Below, in pieces: positions 17,285 to 27,465 of a stretch of DNA of 64,000 nt. The translations under genes and the position numbers were made by a program. How positions within the stretch are numbered: position 1 is the first letter of the stretch; every line of letters starts with the position of its first letter. The DNA is from Streptomyces sp. ISL-43 (GTDB lineage: Bacteria; Actinomycetota; Actinomycetes; Streptomycetales; Streptomycetaceae): assembly GCF_018614195.1 (NCBI RefSeq), contig NZ_JAGGOT010000013.1:372339-436338 (forward strand), read 5' to 3'. A model generated the notes under the pieces. It was not told the origin of the DNA, ran no database searches, and saw nothing but the letters and a program-made list of their open reading frames with translations.

Positions 17285-17930
17285 GCGCCCTGACCTGGCT
17301 CAACACCGAGGCCTTCGAGGTCTTCGACCAGAAGGTCATCTGGTCCGACATGATCGGCAACCTGATGGGCCTGGGCGCCCTCGCCCTCGGCTGGCGCCGC
17401 TCCATATGGACCTGGCCCGCCCAGCTCCTGTCCGGGCTGATCCTCGTCGGCGCCTACGCCTCCGCCCATCTCGCCGGGGGCGTCGGCAAGCAGCTCCTCG
17501 TCATCGGCGTGGCCGCGTTCGGATGGCAGGCCTGGCAGAAGGGCAAGCGGAAGGCCCAGGACGGCTCCATCGCCGTACGCACCGCCACCTGGAAGGAACG
17601 CGGCATCCTGCTGGCCGGCGCGGCCGCCGGGACGCTGGCCGTCGGCGGCCTCTTCACGCTCTACCCGAGCCTGTCGTGGAGCCCGTGGGCCGACGCCTAC
17701 ATCTTCGTCGGCACCATCGTCGCGATGGTCGCCCAGGCCCGCGGCCTCGTCGAGTTCTGGTTCGCCTGGCTCCTCGTCGACCTGGTCGGCGTCCCCCTCG
17801 CCTTCAACAGCGGACTGGCCTTCTCCGGCCTCGTCTACGTCGTGTACTTCGCCCTCGTCCTCTGGGGCGCCTACGACTGGTACCAGCGCTCGCGCACCAC
17901 CCCCGCCCCGGCCCTGGAAGGAGCAACGGC

Positions 17931-17934
<4 letters not shown>
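17281..17934 (+). CDS. ribM: PnuC-family riboflavin transporter RibM
   Basis: A 217-residue integral membrane protein of the PnuC/NMN transporter fold with about seven hydrophobic segments. It begins [35 protein letters not shown] and carries [36 protein letters not shown]. In this fold the aromatic Trp/Tyr-lined pore is formed by that second half. PnuC homologues inside actinobacterial riboflavin operons are the RibM riboflavin uptake facilitators. This one overlaps ribE by four bases and ribBA by four bases (ATGA), so it is fully embedded in the operon. Riboflavin rather than nicotinamide riboside is therefore the expected cargo. Confidence 0.88.
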
Positions 17935-19235
<1,301 letters not shown>

Positions 19236-19299
19236 CCGGCAACCCCCCAACACCTTCACCTTTCACCCACCAGACACGGAAACACCGAGGAGCAGAGCT

Positions 19300-19785
19300 G
19301 TGAGCGGCAAGGGCGCACCCGAACTGAGCGTGAAGAACTGCGGAGACCTGCGAGTCGCCGTGATCGCGGCCCAGTGGCACGAGAAGGTCATGGACGGCCT
19401 GGTGGACGGCGCCCTGCGGGCCCTGCACGAGCTGGGGATCGACGAGCCCACCGTGCTCCGCGTCCCGGGCAGCTTCGAGCTCCCGGTCGTGGCGAAGGTA
19501 CTGGCCGGTCGCGGTTACGATGCCATCGTCGCCCTCGGCGTGGTCATCCGCGGCGGCACCCCGCACTTCGACTACGTCTGCCAGGGCGTCACCCAGGGCC
19601 TGGTGCAGGTGTCGATCGACACCGGAGTCCCCGTCGGCTTCGGCGTACTGACCTGCGACGACGACGAGCAGGCACTGGACCGTGCCGGCCTCGAGGGGTC
19701 GAACGAGGACAAGGGGCACGAAGCGGTCACCGCCGCCGTCTCCACCGCCATGACCCTGCGCACCGTCAGCGAGCCCTGGCGCTAG
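19300..19785 (+). CDS. ribH: 6,7-dimethyl-8-ribityllumazine synthase
   Basis: A 161-residue lumazine synthase, the penultimate enzyme of riboflavin synthesis, normally a 60-mer or decamer. Conserved blocks are [40 protein letters not shown] with the catalytic His, and [17 protein letters not shown]. The final helix reads [12 protein letters not shown] in place of the more usual G-N-K-G-x-E-A pattern. The GTG start follows CCGAGGAGC. A 64-bp gap separates it from ribBA, so it could also have its own translation control, but it belongs to the same operon. Confidence 0.94.
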   Translation: MSGKGAPELSVKNCGDLRVAVIAAQWHEKVMDGLVDGALRALHELGIDEPTVLRVPGSFELPVVAKVLAGRGYDAIVALGVVIRGGTPHFDYVCQGVTQGLVQVSIDTGVPVGFGVLTCDDDEQALDRAGLEGSNEDKGHEAVTAAVSTAMTLRTVSEPWR

Positions 19786-19820
19786 GCGGCAGCCGCACAC
19801 CCCGTATTCTGAGGACCATC

Positions 19821-20102
19821 ATGGCCAACACACCCCCCAAGAGCTTCGAAGAGCTCTTCACCGAGCTCCAGCTCAAGGCCGCCAACGGCGACCCCAGCAC
19901 CTCCCGTACCGCCGAGCTCGTCGCCAAGGGCGTCCATGCCATCGGCAAGAAGGTCGTCGAGGAGGCCGCCGAGGTCTGGATGGCCGCCGAGTACGAGGGC
20001 AAGGAAGCCGCCGCCGAAGAGATCTCCCAGCTGCTCTACCACGTCCAGGTGATGATGGTGGCGCGCGGGATCTCCCTCGACGACGTCTACGCGCACCTCT
20101 AG
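19821..20102 (+). CDS. hisE: Phosphoribosyl-ATP diphosphatase HisE
   Basis: A 93-residue all-alpha pyrophosphohydrolase for the second step of histidine synthesis. Visible motifs are [29 protein letters not shown] with the metal-binding E-x-x-E pattern, and [14 protein letters not shown]. It is not fused to HisI. GAGGA precedes the ATG. It follows ribH by 35 bp and precedes hisG by 105 bp, so rib and his genes may be read as one transcript. Confidence 0.93.
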   Translation: MANTPPKSFEELFTELQLKAANGDPSTSRTAELVAKGVHAIGKKVVEEAAEVWMAAEYEGKEAAAEEISQLLYHVQVMMVARGISLDDVYAHL

Positions 20103-20207
20103 GCCGCGACAGTTCCGCGCGTGCCCCGGCGCAACGGCGCCGGGGCGTCCGCGCGCCCGTACCCGTACCAGCACACCCTTTCGCACCTACGCACCAAAGG
20201 AAGCCCC

Positions 20208-21056
20208 ATGCTGCGCATCGCCGTCCCCAACAAGGGTTCACTCTCCGGACCGGCGTCGGCGATGCTCCATGAGGCCGGCTACCGGATGCGCAAGGAGTCC
20301 AAGGAGCTCGTGGTCGTCGACCCCGAGAACGAGGTGGAGTTCTTCTACCTCCGCCCCAAGGACATCGCGATCTACGTGTCCTCCGGCAAGCTCGACATCG
20401 GCATCACCGGCCGCGACCTGCTGCTCGACTCCGGCGCCAGCGCCGAGGAGATCCTGCCGCTGAACTTCGGCCGCTCCACCTTCCGCTACGCCACCATCCC
20501 CGGCACCGCGAAGGGCCTCGAGGACTTCCACGGGATGACCATCGCGACCTCGTACGAGGGAATCGTCGCCAAGCACCTCGCCGAGAAGGGCATCGAGGCC
20601 TCCGTCGTCCACCTCGACGGCGCGGTCGAGACCGCCATCCAGCTCGGCGTCGCCCAGATCATCGCCGACGTCGTCGAGACCGGCACCAGCCTGCGCAACG
20701 CCGGCCTGGAGGTCATCGGCGAGCCGATCCTGACCTCCGAGGCCGTCGTCATCCGCGGCAACGGCACCGACCCCGATGACCCGCAGGCCCAGCAGTTCCT
20801 GCGCCGCCTCCAGGGCGTCCTGGTCGCCCGCAGCTACGTGATGATGGACTACGACTGCCGCGCCGAGCACCTGGAGCGCGCGGTCGCCCTCACCCCGGGC
20901 CTGGAGTCGCCGACCGTCTCCCCGCTGCACAACGAGGGCTGGGTCGCCGTCCGCGCGATGGTCCCCGCCAAGGAGGCCCAGCGGATCATGGACGACCTGT
21001 ACGAGCTCGGCGCGCGCGCGATCCTCACCACCTCGATCCACGCCTGCCGCCTCTGA
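20208..21056 (+). CDS. hisG: ATP phosphoribosyltransferase HisG, long form
   Basis: A 282-residue long-form HisG, the committed, histidine-inhibited step of histidine synthesis. The catalytic periplasmic-binding-like domains contain LRIAVPNKGSLSGPA, KLDIGITGRDLLLDSGA, and the PRPP loop IIADVVETGTSLRNAGLEVI. The last ~75 residues form the allosteric ACT-like domain, ending GARAILTTSIHACRL, so no HisZ partner is needed. The ATG at 20208 follows AAAGGAAG. The rest of the his pathway is not in the window. Confidence 0.95.
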   Translation: MLRIAVPNKGSLSGPASAMLHEAGYRMRKESKELVVVDPENEVEFFYLRPKDIAIYVSSGKLDIGITGRDLLLDSGASAEEILPLNFGRSTFRYATIPGTAKGLEDFHGMTIATSYEGIVAKHLAEKGIEASVVHLDGAVETAIQLGVAQIIADVVETGTSLRNAGLEVIGEPILTSEAVVIRGNGTDPDDPQAQQFLRRLQGVLVARSYVMMDYDCRAEHLERAVALTPGLESPTVSPLHNEGWVAVRAMVPAKEAQRIMDDLYELGARAILTTSIHACRL

Positions 21057-21061
21057 CACGT

Positions 21062-21084
21062 GCGCCGGTCCTCCGGGCCGGCGC
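21062..21084 (+). terminator. Possible terminator after hisG
   Basis: A 7-bp stem GCGCCGG/CCGGCGC with a 9-base loop starts six bases after the hisG stop. It is short and has no T run, so termination is uncertain. Confidence 0.35.
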
Positions 21085-21148
21085 CCGATCCGCCGGCACC
21101 CCGATCCATCACGCCGCCACCCGCCGCCACCCGAAGGCACTGACGAAC

Positions 21149-21613
21149 ATGGCCGACGCCACCGCCCAGCCCGCACTGCCCGCCCTGCCGGTCACCTTCC
21201 GGCCGACCCGCACCCGGGCCGTCCTGCTGGGCGTCGGCGCCGCCATGTTCGCCACCATCACGGTGATCGCCCTGATCCTCGACACCCTGCACCCCGGTGA
21301 GCGGATCGCCTTCGTCTTCACCGCGGCCCTGCTGTCCTCGGTCCTCGTCCTGCTCAGCCGCCCCAAGGTGGTCGCCGACCGGGACGGGGTCACCGTCGTC
21401 AACCTCACCAACACCCGCCGCCTGGAGTGGGCGCAGATCCTGCGCGTCAACCTCCGCCCCGGCGACGCGTGGGTCTTCCTCGACCTGAGCGACGGCACCA
21501 GCCTGCCCGCCCTCGGCATCCAGCCCGGCGTCGCCAAGGCACAGGCGATCGCCGACGCCCGCGCCCTGCGCGCCCTCGCCGAGGCCCACGGCACCGGCTC
21601 AAAGAACGACTGA
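21149..21613 (+). CDS. Small membrane protein with a bacterial PH domain
   Basis: A 154-residue protein with two predicted membrane helices (residues ~25-45, GVGAAMFATITVIALIL, and ~52-70, AFVFTAALLSSVLVLL). A cytoplasmic PH-like beta domain follows, with VVADRDGVTVVNLTNTRRLEWAQILRV and GDAWVFLDLSDGTSLPALGIQ. This helix pair plus PH-domain layout is common in actinobacterial membrane proteins of unknown role. It lies 92 bp after hisG. I see no enzyme motifs. Confidence 0.8.
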   Translation: MADATAQPALPALPVTFRPTRTRAVLLGVGAAMFATITVIALILDTLHPGERIAFVFTAALLSSVLVLLSRPKVVADRDGVTVVNLTNTRRLEWAQILRVNLRPGDAWVFLDLSDGTSLPALGIQPGVAKAQAIADARALRALAEAHGTGSKND

Positions 21614-21669
21614 GCCCGGCAGGCCTCGTCGCTGCGTCCCATTGCGGCGGCGATCTCAATGACTACCCT

Positions 21670-21701
21670 GGTGTGGGGGCGCGACGGTGCGCCCTCCCAC
21701 C
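21670..21701 (+). other. Stable hairpin in the leader of the CNNM gene pair
   Basis: A 13-bp stem (21670-21682 with 21689-21701; one mismatch and one G-T pair) closes a 6-base loop. It lies in a ~140-bp segment between the PH-domain gene and the first CNNM gene, just after a possible promoter (TTGCGG at about 21644, 16 bp, TACCCT at 21664). It could be a structured 5' leader acting in metal-responsive control, or simply a terminator of the upstream gene. I cannot match it to a named riboswitch. Confidence 0.35.
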
Positions 21702-21812
21702 GGCCCCGGACCCCGCGGCCCGTGGGCACCTGCAACTTGAGGAGTGACTCCCTCCAGCAATGGACGGATCGTCCGGTAGTACCCGCGCCGCCCTCCCCAT
21801 GGAGCCGGCGGC

Positions 21813-23189
21813 ATGACCATCCCGCTACTCCTGCTCACGGCGGCATTCGCCCTGATCCTCGCCAACGGTTTCTTCGTGGCGGCCGAATTCGGCCTCGTCA
21901 CGGTGGAGAGACCCGAGGCCGAACGCGCCGCCGCCGAAGGTGACCGCCGTGCCCGCACGGTCGTCAAAGCCCTGCGGGAGCTGTCCTTCCAGCTCTCCGG
22001 CACCCAACTCGGCATCACCATCACCTCCCTCGTGGTCGGCATGCTCGCCGAGCCCGCCCTCGCCGCCCTGCTGGCCGGGCCGCTCGCCGCGACCGGCCTT
22101 CCCGGGGGCGCCGTCCCCGGCGTGGCCGTCGTCATCGGCATGCTGCTCGCCTCCGCCGTCCAGATGGTCGTCGGCGAGCTCGTCCCGAAGAACTGGGCGG
22201 TCTCCCGGCCGCTCCAGGTGGCCCGCTTCGTCGCCGGCCCGCAGCACGCCTTCTCCAGCGCCTTCCGGCCGGTCATCGCGGCCCTCAACGCCGTCGCCAA
22301 CCGGCTCGTCCGGGCGCTGGGCGTCGAGCCCACCGAGGAGATGGCCTCCGCCCGTACGCCGGGCGAACTGGTCTCCCTGGTCCGCCACTCGGCCCAGGCC
22401 GGCGCCCTCGAACAGGACACCGCCGACCTCTTCGTGCGCACCCTCTCGCTGGGTGAGCTCACGGCCCAGCTGGTCATGACCCCCCGGGTCAAGGTCAGCG
22501 CCCTCCAGCACACGGCCACCGCCGCCGACGTGCTCAACCTGACGCGCGCCACCGGCCTGTCCCGCTTCCCGGTCTACCGCGAGCGCATCGACGAGATCAC
22601 CGGGGTCGTCCACCTCAAGGACGCCCTCGCCGTGCCCGAGGCCGAGCGCGCCCGCACCAGCGTCAGCCGGATCTGCGTAGCCCCGCTGCTGGTGCCCGGC
22701 TCCCTGCCGGTGCAGCCGCTGCTGGAACGGCTGCGCAGCGAACAGCCCATGGCCGTGGTCGTCGACGAGTACGGCGGCACCGCCGGCGTCGTCACGCTGG
22801 AGGACATCGTGGAGGAACTCGTCGGCGAGGTCCGCGACGAGCACGACCTCGCGGAGGACCAGAGGCCCGAACTGGCCGCCGTACCCGCCGAGGACGGCCG
22901 CCCCTCCTGGGAGGCCGACGGCAGCTGCCGCGTGCAGACCCTGCGCCGGATAGGCCTGGAGGTCCCCGAAGGCCCGTACGAGACCGTCGCCGGCCTCGTC
23001 GCCGACCTGCTCGGCCGCATCCCCGCCCCCGGGGACCGCGCCGAACTCCCCGGCTGGAAGCTCTCCGTCCGCCAGGTCGGCCGCTACCGCGCCGAACGGG
23101 TCCGGCTCGTACGCACCGCCCCGCTGGGCTCCGGCGCGCTGGGACACGTACCCGCCCCCGCCGAGCTGGAAGCGGTGGGTGGCCGGTGA
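21813..23189 (+). CDS. CNNM/CorC-type hemolysin-family membrane protein (first of pair)
   Basis: A 458-residue member of the CNNM/HlyC-CorC family, implicated in Mg2+/Co2+ export and homeostasis. The N-terminal DUF21 membrane domain (residues ~1-180) starts LLLTAAFALILANGFFVAAEFGLV, the family signature, and includes NSFQLSGTQLGITITSL-type helices. A CBS pair follows (RFPVYRERIDEITGVVHLKD and AVVVDEYGGTAGVVTLEDIVEELVGEV), then a C-terminal CorC_HlyC domain ending GRYRAERVRLV. The start is ATG 21813 without a strong ribosome site. The stop overlaps the next gene by four bases. Confidence 0.88.
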   Translation: MTIPLLLLTAAFALILANGFFVAAEFGLVTVERPEAERAAAEGDRRARTVVKALRELSFQLSGTQLGITITSLVVGMLAEPALAALLAGPLAATGLPGGAVPGVAVVIGMLLASAVQMVVGELVPKNWAVSRPLQVARFVAGPQHAFSSAFRPVIAALNAVANRLVRALGVEPTEEMASARTPGELVSLVRHSAQAGALEQDTADLFVRTLSLGELTAQLVMTPRVKVSALQHTATAADVLNLTRATGLSRFPVYRERIDEITGVVHLKDALAVPEAERARTSVSRICVAPLLVPGSLPVQPLLERLRSEQPMAVVVDEYGGTAGVVTLEDIVEELVGEVRDEHDLAEDQRPELAAVPAEDGRPSWEADGSCRVQTLRRIGLEVPEGPYETVAGLVADLLGRIPAPGDRAELPGWKLSVRQVGRYRAERVRLVRTAPLGSGALGHVPAPAELEAVGGR

Positions 23190-24280
23190 ACGCGCTCCAG
23201 CTCCTCTTCGCCCTGCTCCTCGTCCTGGCCAACGGCTTCTTCGTCGGCGCCGAGTTCGCGCTCGTCTCCGTCCGCCGCAGCCAGATCGAGCCCCTGGCCG
23301 CCGGCTCCAAGCGGGCCCGCCAGGTGCTCCACGGCCTGGAGAACCTGCCGCGCATGATGGCCGCCGCACAGTTCGGCATCACCATGTGCTCGCTCACCCT
23401 CGGCGCGGTCGCCGAACCGACCGTGGCCCGGCTGCTGGAGCCCGTCTTCCACGCCGCCCACGTGCCCGAAGGCCTGATCCACCCCCTCGGTTACGCGCTC
23501 GCGCTCGCCGCCGTGGTCTTCCTGCACCTGGTCATCGGCGAGATGGTCCCCAAGAACCTCGCCATGGCCGCGCCCGAGAAGACCGCCCTGTGGTTCAGCC
23601 CCGGCCTGGTCGCCTTCGCCCGCCTGTGCGGGCCGGTCACCACCGCCCTCGGCGCCTGCGCCACGCTGGTCCTGCGGCTCTTCAAGGTCGAGCCCAAGGA
23701 CGAGGTCGAGGCCGTCTACACCTCCGCCCAGCTCGGCCGCCTGCTCAAGGACTCCCGGCAGGCCGGGCTCCTGGAACCGGTCGAGCAGGAGCGCCTGGAG
23801 GACGCGCTGGAACTGGGCAGCCGCCCCGTCACCGACGTCCTCCTCGCCCCGGACCGGCTCGTCACCGTCGGCCCCGCCGTCACCCCGCGCCAGATCGAGC
23901 AGCTGACGGTCCGCACCGGGTACTCCCGCTTCCCCGTCCGCGCGGAGAGCGGCGCCTTCATGGGCTACCTGCACGTGAAGGACGTACTGGACCTGGAGGA
24001 CCGGGAACGGGCCGTGCCCCAGCGGGTCTGGCGGCGGATGACCACCGTCTGCTCCACCCTCCCGCTCGACGACGCCCTCAGCGTCATGCGCCGGGACGCC
24101 ACCCACCTCGCCCAGGTCGCCGACCCGGCCGGCCGGGTGCTCGGCCTGGTCGCCATGGAGGACGTACTGGAAACCCTGGTCGGAGAGGTACGCGACCCCG
24201 CGCACCGCACGGCTCCGCCCGCCCGGCGGGCGGCTGCCACCGTCCCCGCCCCCGTCTCGCAGGACGTCCTGGCGAGCTGA
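23186..24280 (+). CDS. CNNM/CorC-type hemolysin-family membrane protein (second of pair)
   Basis: A 364-residue paralogue of the preceding protein, translationally coupled by a GTGA overlap. The DUF21 membrane part begins LQLLFALLLVLANGFFVGAEFALVSVRRS. The CBS pair is present (SRFPVRAESGAFMGYLHVKD and VADPAGRVLGLVAMEDVLETLVGEV). The C-terminal CorC_HlyC domain of the first protein is missing, making it about 95 residues shorter. The pairing of one full-length and one short CNNM protein suggests a heterodimeric transporter. The gene ends at a bidirectional terminator shared with the convergent AAA ATPase gene. Confidence 0.88.
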   Translation: MNALQLLFALLLVLANGFFVGAEFALVSVRRSQIEPLAAGSKRARQVLHGLENLPRMMAAAQFGITMCSLTLGAVAEPTVARLLEPVFHAAHVPEGLIHPLGYALALAAVVFLHLVIGEMVPKNLAMAAPEKTALWFSPGLVAFARLCGPVTTALGACATLVLRLFKVEPKDEVEAVYTSAQLGRLLKDSRQAGLLEPVEQERLEDALELGSRPVTDVLLAPDRLVTVGPAVTPRQIEQLTVRTGYSRFPVRAESGAFMGYLHVKDVLDLEDRERAVPQRVWRRMTTVCSTLPLDDALSVMRRDATHLAQVADPAGRVLGLVAMEDVLETLVGEVRDPAHRTAPPARRAAATVPAPVSQDVLAS

Positions 24281-24288
24281 CCCCGCCC

Positions 24289-24329
24289 GGCCGGAGCCCC
24301 CGCTTCCTACAGAGGCGGGGGCTCCGGCC
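24289..24329. terminator. Bidirectional terminator overlapping a stop codon
   Basis: A perfect 15-bp stem (24289-24303 with 24315-24329) closes an 11-base loop. The stop codon of the minus-strand AAA ATPase (24307-24309) lies in the loop, so one arm encodes its last residues (PPPL). The CNNM operon ends 9 bp to the left. The palindrome can end both convergent transcripts. Confidence 0.85.
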
Positions 24330-26259
24330 GTTCCTGGGGACCCCGGCCCGAAAGGACCTCCCCGTAGGCCTGCATCAGGTCCGCCAGCCGCAGCGTGGAC
24401 AGATCGTCCCGGGACGGCTCGCCCGCGAAGCCGGCCAGCCGCAGGTCGCGGTAGGCGCAGCTCTTCTCGTACAGGGTGCGCAGGAACCGGCCGTTGCCGA
24501 GCTCGTCGATCCAGCCCTGCTCCACCACGTGGCCGCTGATGCTCCGCAGCTCCTCCTGTGCCTCCTCGTCCCACCGGTCGCCGTTGGAGTCCGCCAGCAC
24601 CCCGCCGATCGAGGACAGCTCCAGCGGCCGGTAGCTCGGGAAGTCCACCCGCGTGGTGAACCGCGAGGACAGTCCCGGATTGGTCGCCAGCAGCCGGTCC
24701 ATCCCCGCCGGATAGCCCGCCAGGATCACCACCAGGTGGTCGCGGTTGTCCTCCGCCCGCTTCAGCAGCACCTGCAGGGCCTCGTCGCCGTACGCGTCGC
24801 CCTTGCTGTACCCGGAGTTGGAGAGGCTGTACGCCTCGTCCACGAACAGGACCCCGCCGATCGCCGAGTCGATCAGCTCGTTGGCCTTCACGGCCGTCTG
24901 TCCGAGGAACTCGCCGACCAGGTCCGCGCGCCCCGCCTCCACCAGGTGGTCGCCGCCGAGCAGGCCCAGCGCGTAGAACACCCGGCCGAGGATCCGCGCC
25001 ACCGTCGTCTTGCCCGTGCCCGACGGCCCCGAGAACACGAAGTGGCGCTTCGGCGGCTGCACCGGCAAACCCTGGACCGCCCGCAGCCGGGCCATGTGCA
25101 GCTGTGCGGAGAGTGCCTTCACCTGCCGCTTGACCGGCTCCAGGCCCACCATCCGCTCCAGCTCCGCGAGCGCCTCGGCCAGCGCCGCCGGATCCGCGGG
25201 CCCGGCCGGCAGCCCGACGGGCCCCGGCTGCGCGGGCAGCGTCACCTTGTGCCGTACGCCGGCCGGCCGGCCCGCGCCGGGTCCCGGCGGCGGCGCGCCC
25301 GGGCCGTGCCGCGGCTCCGGCGGCTCGGCCGCCGTCAGCGGGTCCGGCTCCGCCTGCCCGTCCGCCGCGATGTCCTGGACCGGGCCGCCGCCCAGCGCCA
25401 CCGCCGCGAAGTCCCCGCCCGAGGGGGGCAGGCCGTGCCCGCCCGGGCCCTCGTAGCCCAGGCCGCCCGCGTACCCGGCCAGCCCGTCGGCGTCCTCGCT
25501 GTCCTCGATCGCCGTCAGCCGGGCCGCCGTGTCCATGAACGCCGGGTCCACCCGGTGCACCGCCCGGTACAGCGGCAGCGCCGCCGCGCTGCGCCCGGTC
25601 CCCTCGTGCGCCCGCGCCAGCCAGTACCGCAGCTCCTTGCGCTGTGGCTGCTCGCTGCGGCAGCGCATCAGCGAGGCCGACAGCAGCGGCTCCGCCTGCC
25701 CGTACATCTCCAGCCGGACCCGGGCCATCCCGCCGAACAGGCCCGCCTCGATGCCCAGCAGCGGATCGTCCACCAGGGACTCGGTGTGCCGGACCAACTG
25801 CTCCCAGTCCTTGACCAGATAGGCCCGGCAGGCGTGCAGGAAGCGCACCTGCTGATCGGTGTCCACGGGCGGCAGGGCGGCGAGCGCCTGGTCCAGCTCG
25901 GGCACGTGGCGGCCGTCCAGCCAGTGCGAGGCGTGCGCCAGCAGCAGGTCGCGCCGGCTCTCCAGTACCGGCTGCACCCACCAGCCCAGCCAGTACCAGG
26001 AGTTGAGGGTCCGCCGGTGGCGGGCCCGCTGTTCCCCGAAGCGGTCCCGGTGTGCGTACATCCGCAATAAGGCGTTGGTGGTGTCGACCCGGAGCGCGTG
26101 CAGGCCCAGCCAGGCGTCGGCCATCGCCGGATCCAGTCGTACCGCCGTCCGGAACTCCTCCTCGGCCTGCGGGTATGCGCCCATCGTGCAGGCGTCGACG
26201 CCCCGCAGCCAGGCGAGTTCGGCCGGGGCGTGTGCGCTGCCCACCGCGGCGAAATCCAT
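24307..26259 (-). CDS. TPR + CbxX/CfqX-type AAA ATPase
   Basis: A 650-residue protein with an EccA-like layout. The N-terminal ~270 residues are helical TPR-like repeats (AYPQAEEEFRTAVRLDPAMADAW). A Pro/Gly-rich linker covers ~290-370. A C-terminal AAA domain starts LERMVGLEPVKRQVK and carries Walker A FSGPSGTGKTTVARIL, Walker B GGVLFVDEAYSL, sensor 1 VVILAGYPAGMDRLLATNPG and an Arg finger in GLSSRFTTRVDFP. Such ATPases remodel protein complexes and occur with type VII secretion in mycobacteria, but no ESX genes are adjacent here. The ATG at 26259 follows GGGGGA. A promoter and hairpin lie 250-350 bp upstream. Confidence 0.85.
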   Translation of the reverse strand: MDFAAVGSAHAPAELAWLRGVDACTMGAYPQAEEEFRTAVRLDPAMADAWLGLHALRVDTTNALLRMYAHRDRFGEQRARHRRTLNSWYWLGWWVQPVLESRRDLLLAHASHWLDGRHVPELDQALAALPPVDTDQQVRFLHACRAYLVKDWEQLVRHTESLVDDPLLGIEAGLFGGMARVRLEMYGQAEPLLSASLMRCRSEQPQRKELRYWLARAHEGTGRSAAALPLYRAVHRVDPAFMDTAARLTAIEDSEDADGLAGYAGGLGYEGPGGHGLPPSGGDFAAVALGGGPVQDIAADGQAEPDPLTAAEPPEPRHGPGAPPPGPGAGRPAGVRHKVTLPAQPGPVGLPAGPADPAALAEALAELERMVGLEPVKRQVKALSAQLHMARLRAVQGLPVQPPKRHFVFSGPSGTGKTTVARILGRVFYALGLLGGDHLVEAGRADLVGEFLGQTAVKANELIDSAIGGVLFVDEAYSLSNSGYSKGDAYGDEALQVLLKRAEDNRDHLVVILAGYPAGMDRLLATNPGLSSRFTTRVDFPSYRPLELSSIGGVLADSNGDRWDEEAQEELRSISGHVVEQGWIDELGNGRFLRTLYEKSCAYRDLRLAGFAGEPSRDDLSTLRLADLMQAYGEVLSGRGPQERPEPPPL

Positions 26260-26509
26260 CACGTCCCCCACAAGCCTGCCCCCGTGGTGCGTGACAACCC
26301 CCGTGTCGCGCACGCGAGTTGTCCCAGCGCTGATGAAATCAGGGGTGCATCGTACCTGCGGTTACGCACCTTACGTAGGGTGCGTCGAAGACGGGTCGGG
26401 TGTGCGCCCACGGCATGCATGGTGACACAGGGTGAGGGTCCGGCGCGCATCCGCTCCGTGTGATGGCGCCGCAAGGGGTGGTCGCGGGGCGGCGCGGGGG
26501 CAGAACGAA

Positions 26510-26539
26510 GCCCCCGATCGCGGGGGAACAATCGGGGGC
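26510..26539 (-). terminator. Hairpin just downstream of a minus-strand promoter (attenuator or sRNA end)
   Basis: A 9-bp perfect stem GCCCCCGAT/ATCGGGGGC with a 12-base loop. Read on the minus strand it is followed by TTCGTTCTG. It lies ~35-60 nt after the start site predicted from the promoter at 26578-26606 and about 250 bp before the AAA ATPase gene. It could end the uridine-kinase transcript, end a ~60-nt RNA, or act as an attenuator. Confidence 0.55.
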
Positions 26540-26577
26540 CTCGCGTCCGCGGCGGCCTGTGAGGGCCGCGTATTCAG

Positions 26578-26606
26578 AACGTAGGGCCGCTGCCGCCCCC
26601 GGTCAA
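26578..26606 (-). promoter_or_regulatory. Vegetative-type promoter reading towards the AAA ATPase gene
   Basis: On the minus strand TTGACC (26606-26601) and TACGTT (26583-26578) are separated by exactly 17 bp. The predicted start site is near 26571. It lies just beyond the stop of the uridine-kinase-like gene (26648), so it would drive the AAA ATPase gene, leaving a ~310-nt leader. Other features in the gap are a hairpin at about 26363-26384 and the palindrome CTGATGAAATCAG near 26331-26343. Confidence 0.65.
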
Positions 26607-26647
26607 GCGGCCGGGTGGAGCCTGCGGCCGGCGGATTTCCGGGGCCG

Positions 26648-27292
26648 TCAGGCCCGGGGGAGTTCGTGACCCTGGGTGACGGAAGTCGTGGTTCCAGCGG
26701 TCTCAGCAGTCCCGGAAGACCACTCGTATCCCGTACCGCTCTGCCGTACCAGGATGTCCGCGAAGGGGCGCGAAGGATCATCCGAGAAGTGCGCGAGCTC
26801 CGCGCGCTCCCATCCGTCCCAGAAGTCGGAAAGTTCACGCCCGTCCCGGTTTCGCCCGCACCCCCAGGACTTCGCGCGCGGCGTCTCCATCCACAACAGC
26901 CGCGCCAGCCGCGGGCGCAACGCGCGCCGCCCGGCGCCGACCCCCTCGACGAGCAGGACCGGAGCCGGCTCCAGCACCCGCTCCGGCCCGAAGTGCCGCA
27001 GGGTCCAGTCGTACGGGGCCCAGTGCGCGGGCCGGCCCGCGGCGAGCGGCTCCAGCACCTGCGCGCGCAGCCGCTCGTCCCAGCCGAAGAGCTCCTCGTG
27101 CGTGGCCACGTCGTCCAGGTGCAGTACGGGCGCACCGCCCAGCGCCTGCGCGAGCAACCCCGCGAAGGTGCTCTTCCCGGACCCGGCATGCCCGTCGATC
27201 CCGATCAGCCGCACCGGTCCGAGCGAGGCCGGCAGGCCGGCGAGCTCGCTCGCGAGCGACTGAAGTGACTGAGGCGACGACTGGGACTCCAC
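26648..27292 (-). CDS. Uridine kinase-like P-loop protein
   Basis: A 214-residue P-loop NTPase of the nucleoside/pantothenate kinase superfamily. Walker A is LIGIDGHAGSGKSTFA (residues ~29-44). LHLDDVATHEELFGWDERL supplies the conserved Asp-Asp substrate region and LLVEGVGAG resembles the second strand. The Trp-rich segment AKSWGCGRNRDGRELSDFWDGW replaces the usual lid, and the C-terminal ~20 residues (SSGTAETAGTTTSVTQ) look disordered. It starts at GTG 27290-27292. The true phosphate acceptor is uncertain, and many actinobacterial members annotated uridine kinase lack proof. Confidence 0.75.
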   Translation of the reverse strand: MESQSSPQSLQSLASELAGLPASLGPVRLIGIDGHAGSGKSTFAGLLAQALGGAPVLHLDDVATHEELFGWDERLRAQVLEPLAAGRPAHWAPYDWTLRHFGPERVLEPAPVLLVEGVGAGRRALRPRLARLLWMETPRAKSWGCGRNRDGRELSDFWDGWERAELAHFSDDPSRPFADILVRQSGTGYEWSSGTAETAGTTTSVTQGHELPRA

Positions 27293-27465
27293 CGCCCCAG
27301 CCTATGGTCCCCGCCGGAGGCCCGGCCCCGGCCCCGGCCCCGCGTCCCGCCCCCGCGCCCCGGCCCCGCGTCACCCCGACACGTGCCCCCGGCTTCGCCG
27401 CCCGGCGGGCGGGAACTGGAAGGGTGGAGCAGTCGACACCGCACCGACCCTTGGGGGCCACGCCG

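Noticed and set aside
27265..27465. N-terminal extension of the C39 peptidase from 27265
   Set aside because: The extended part is Pro/Arg repeat-like and would bury the clear signal peptide that begins at 27466.
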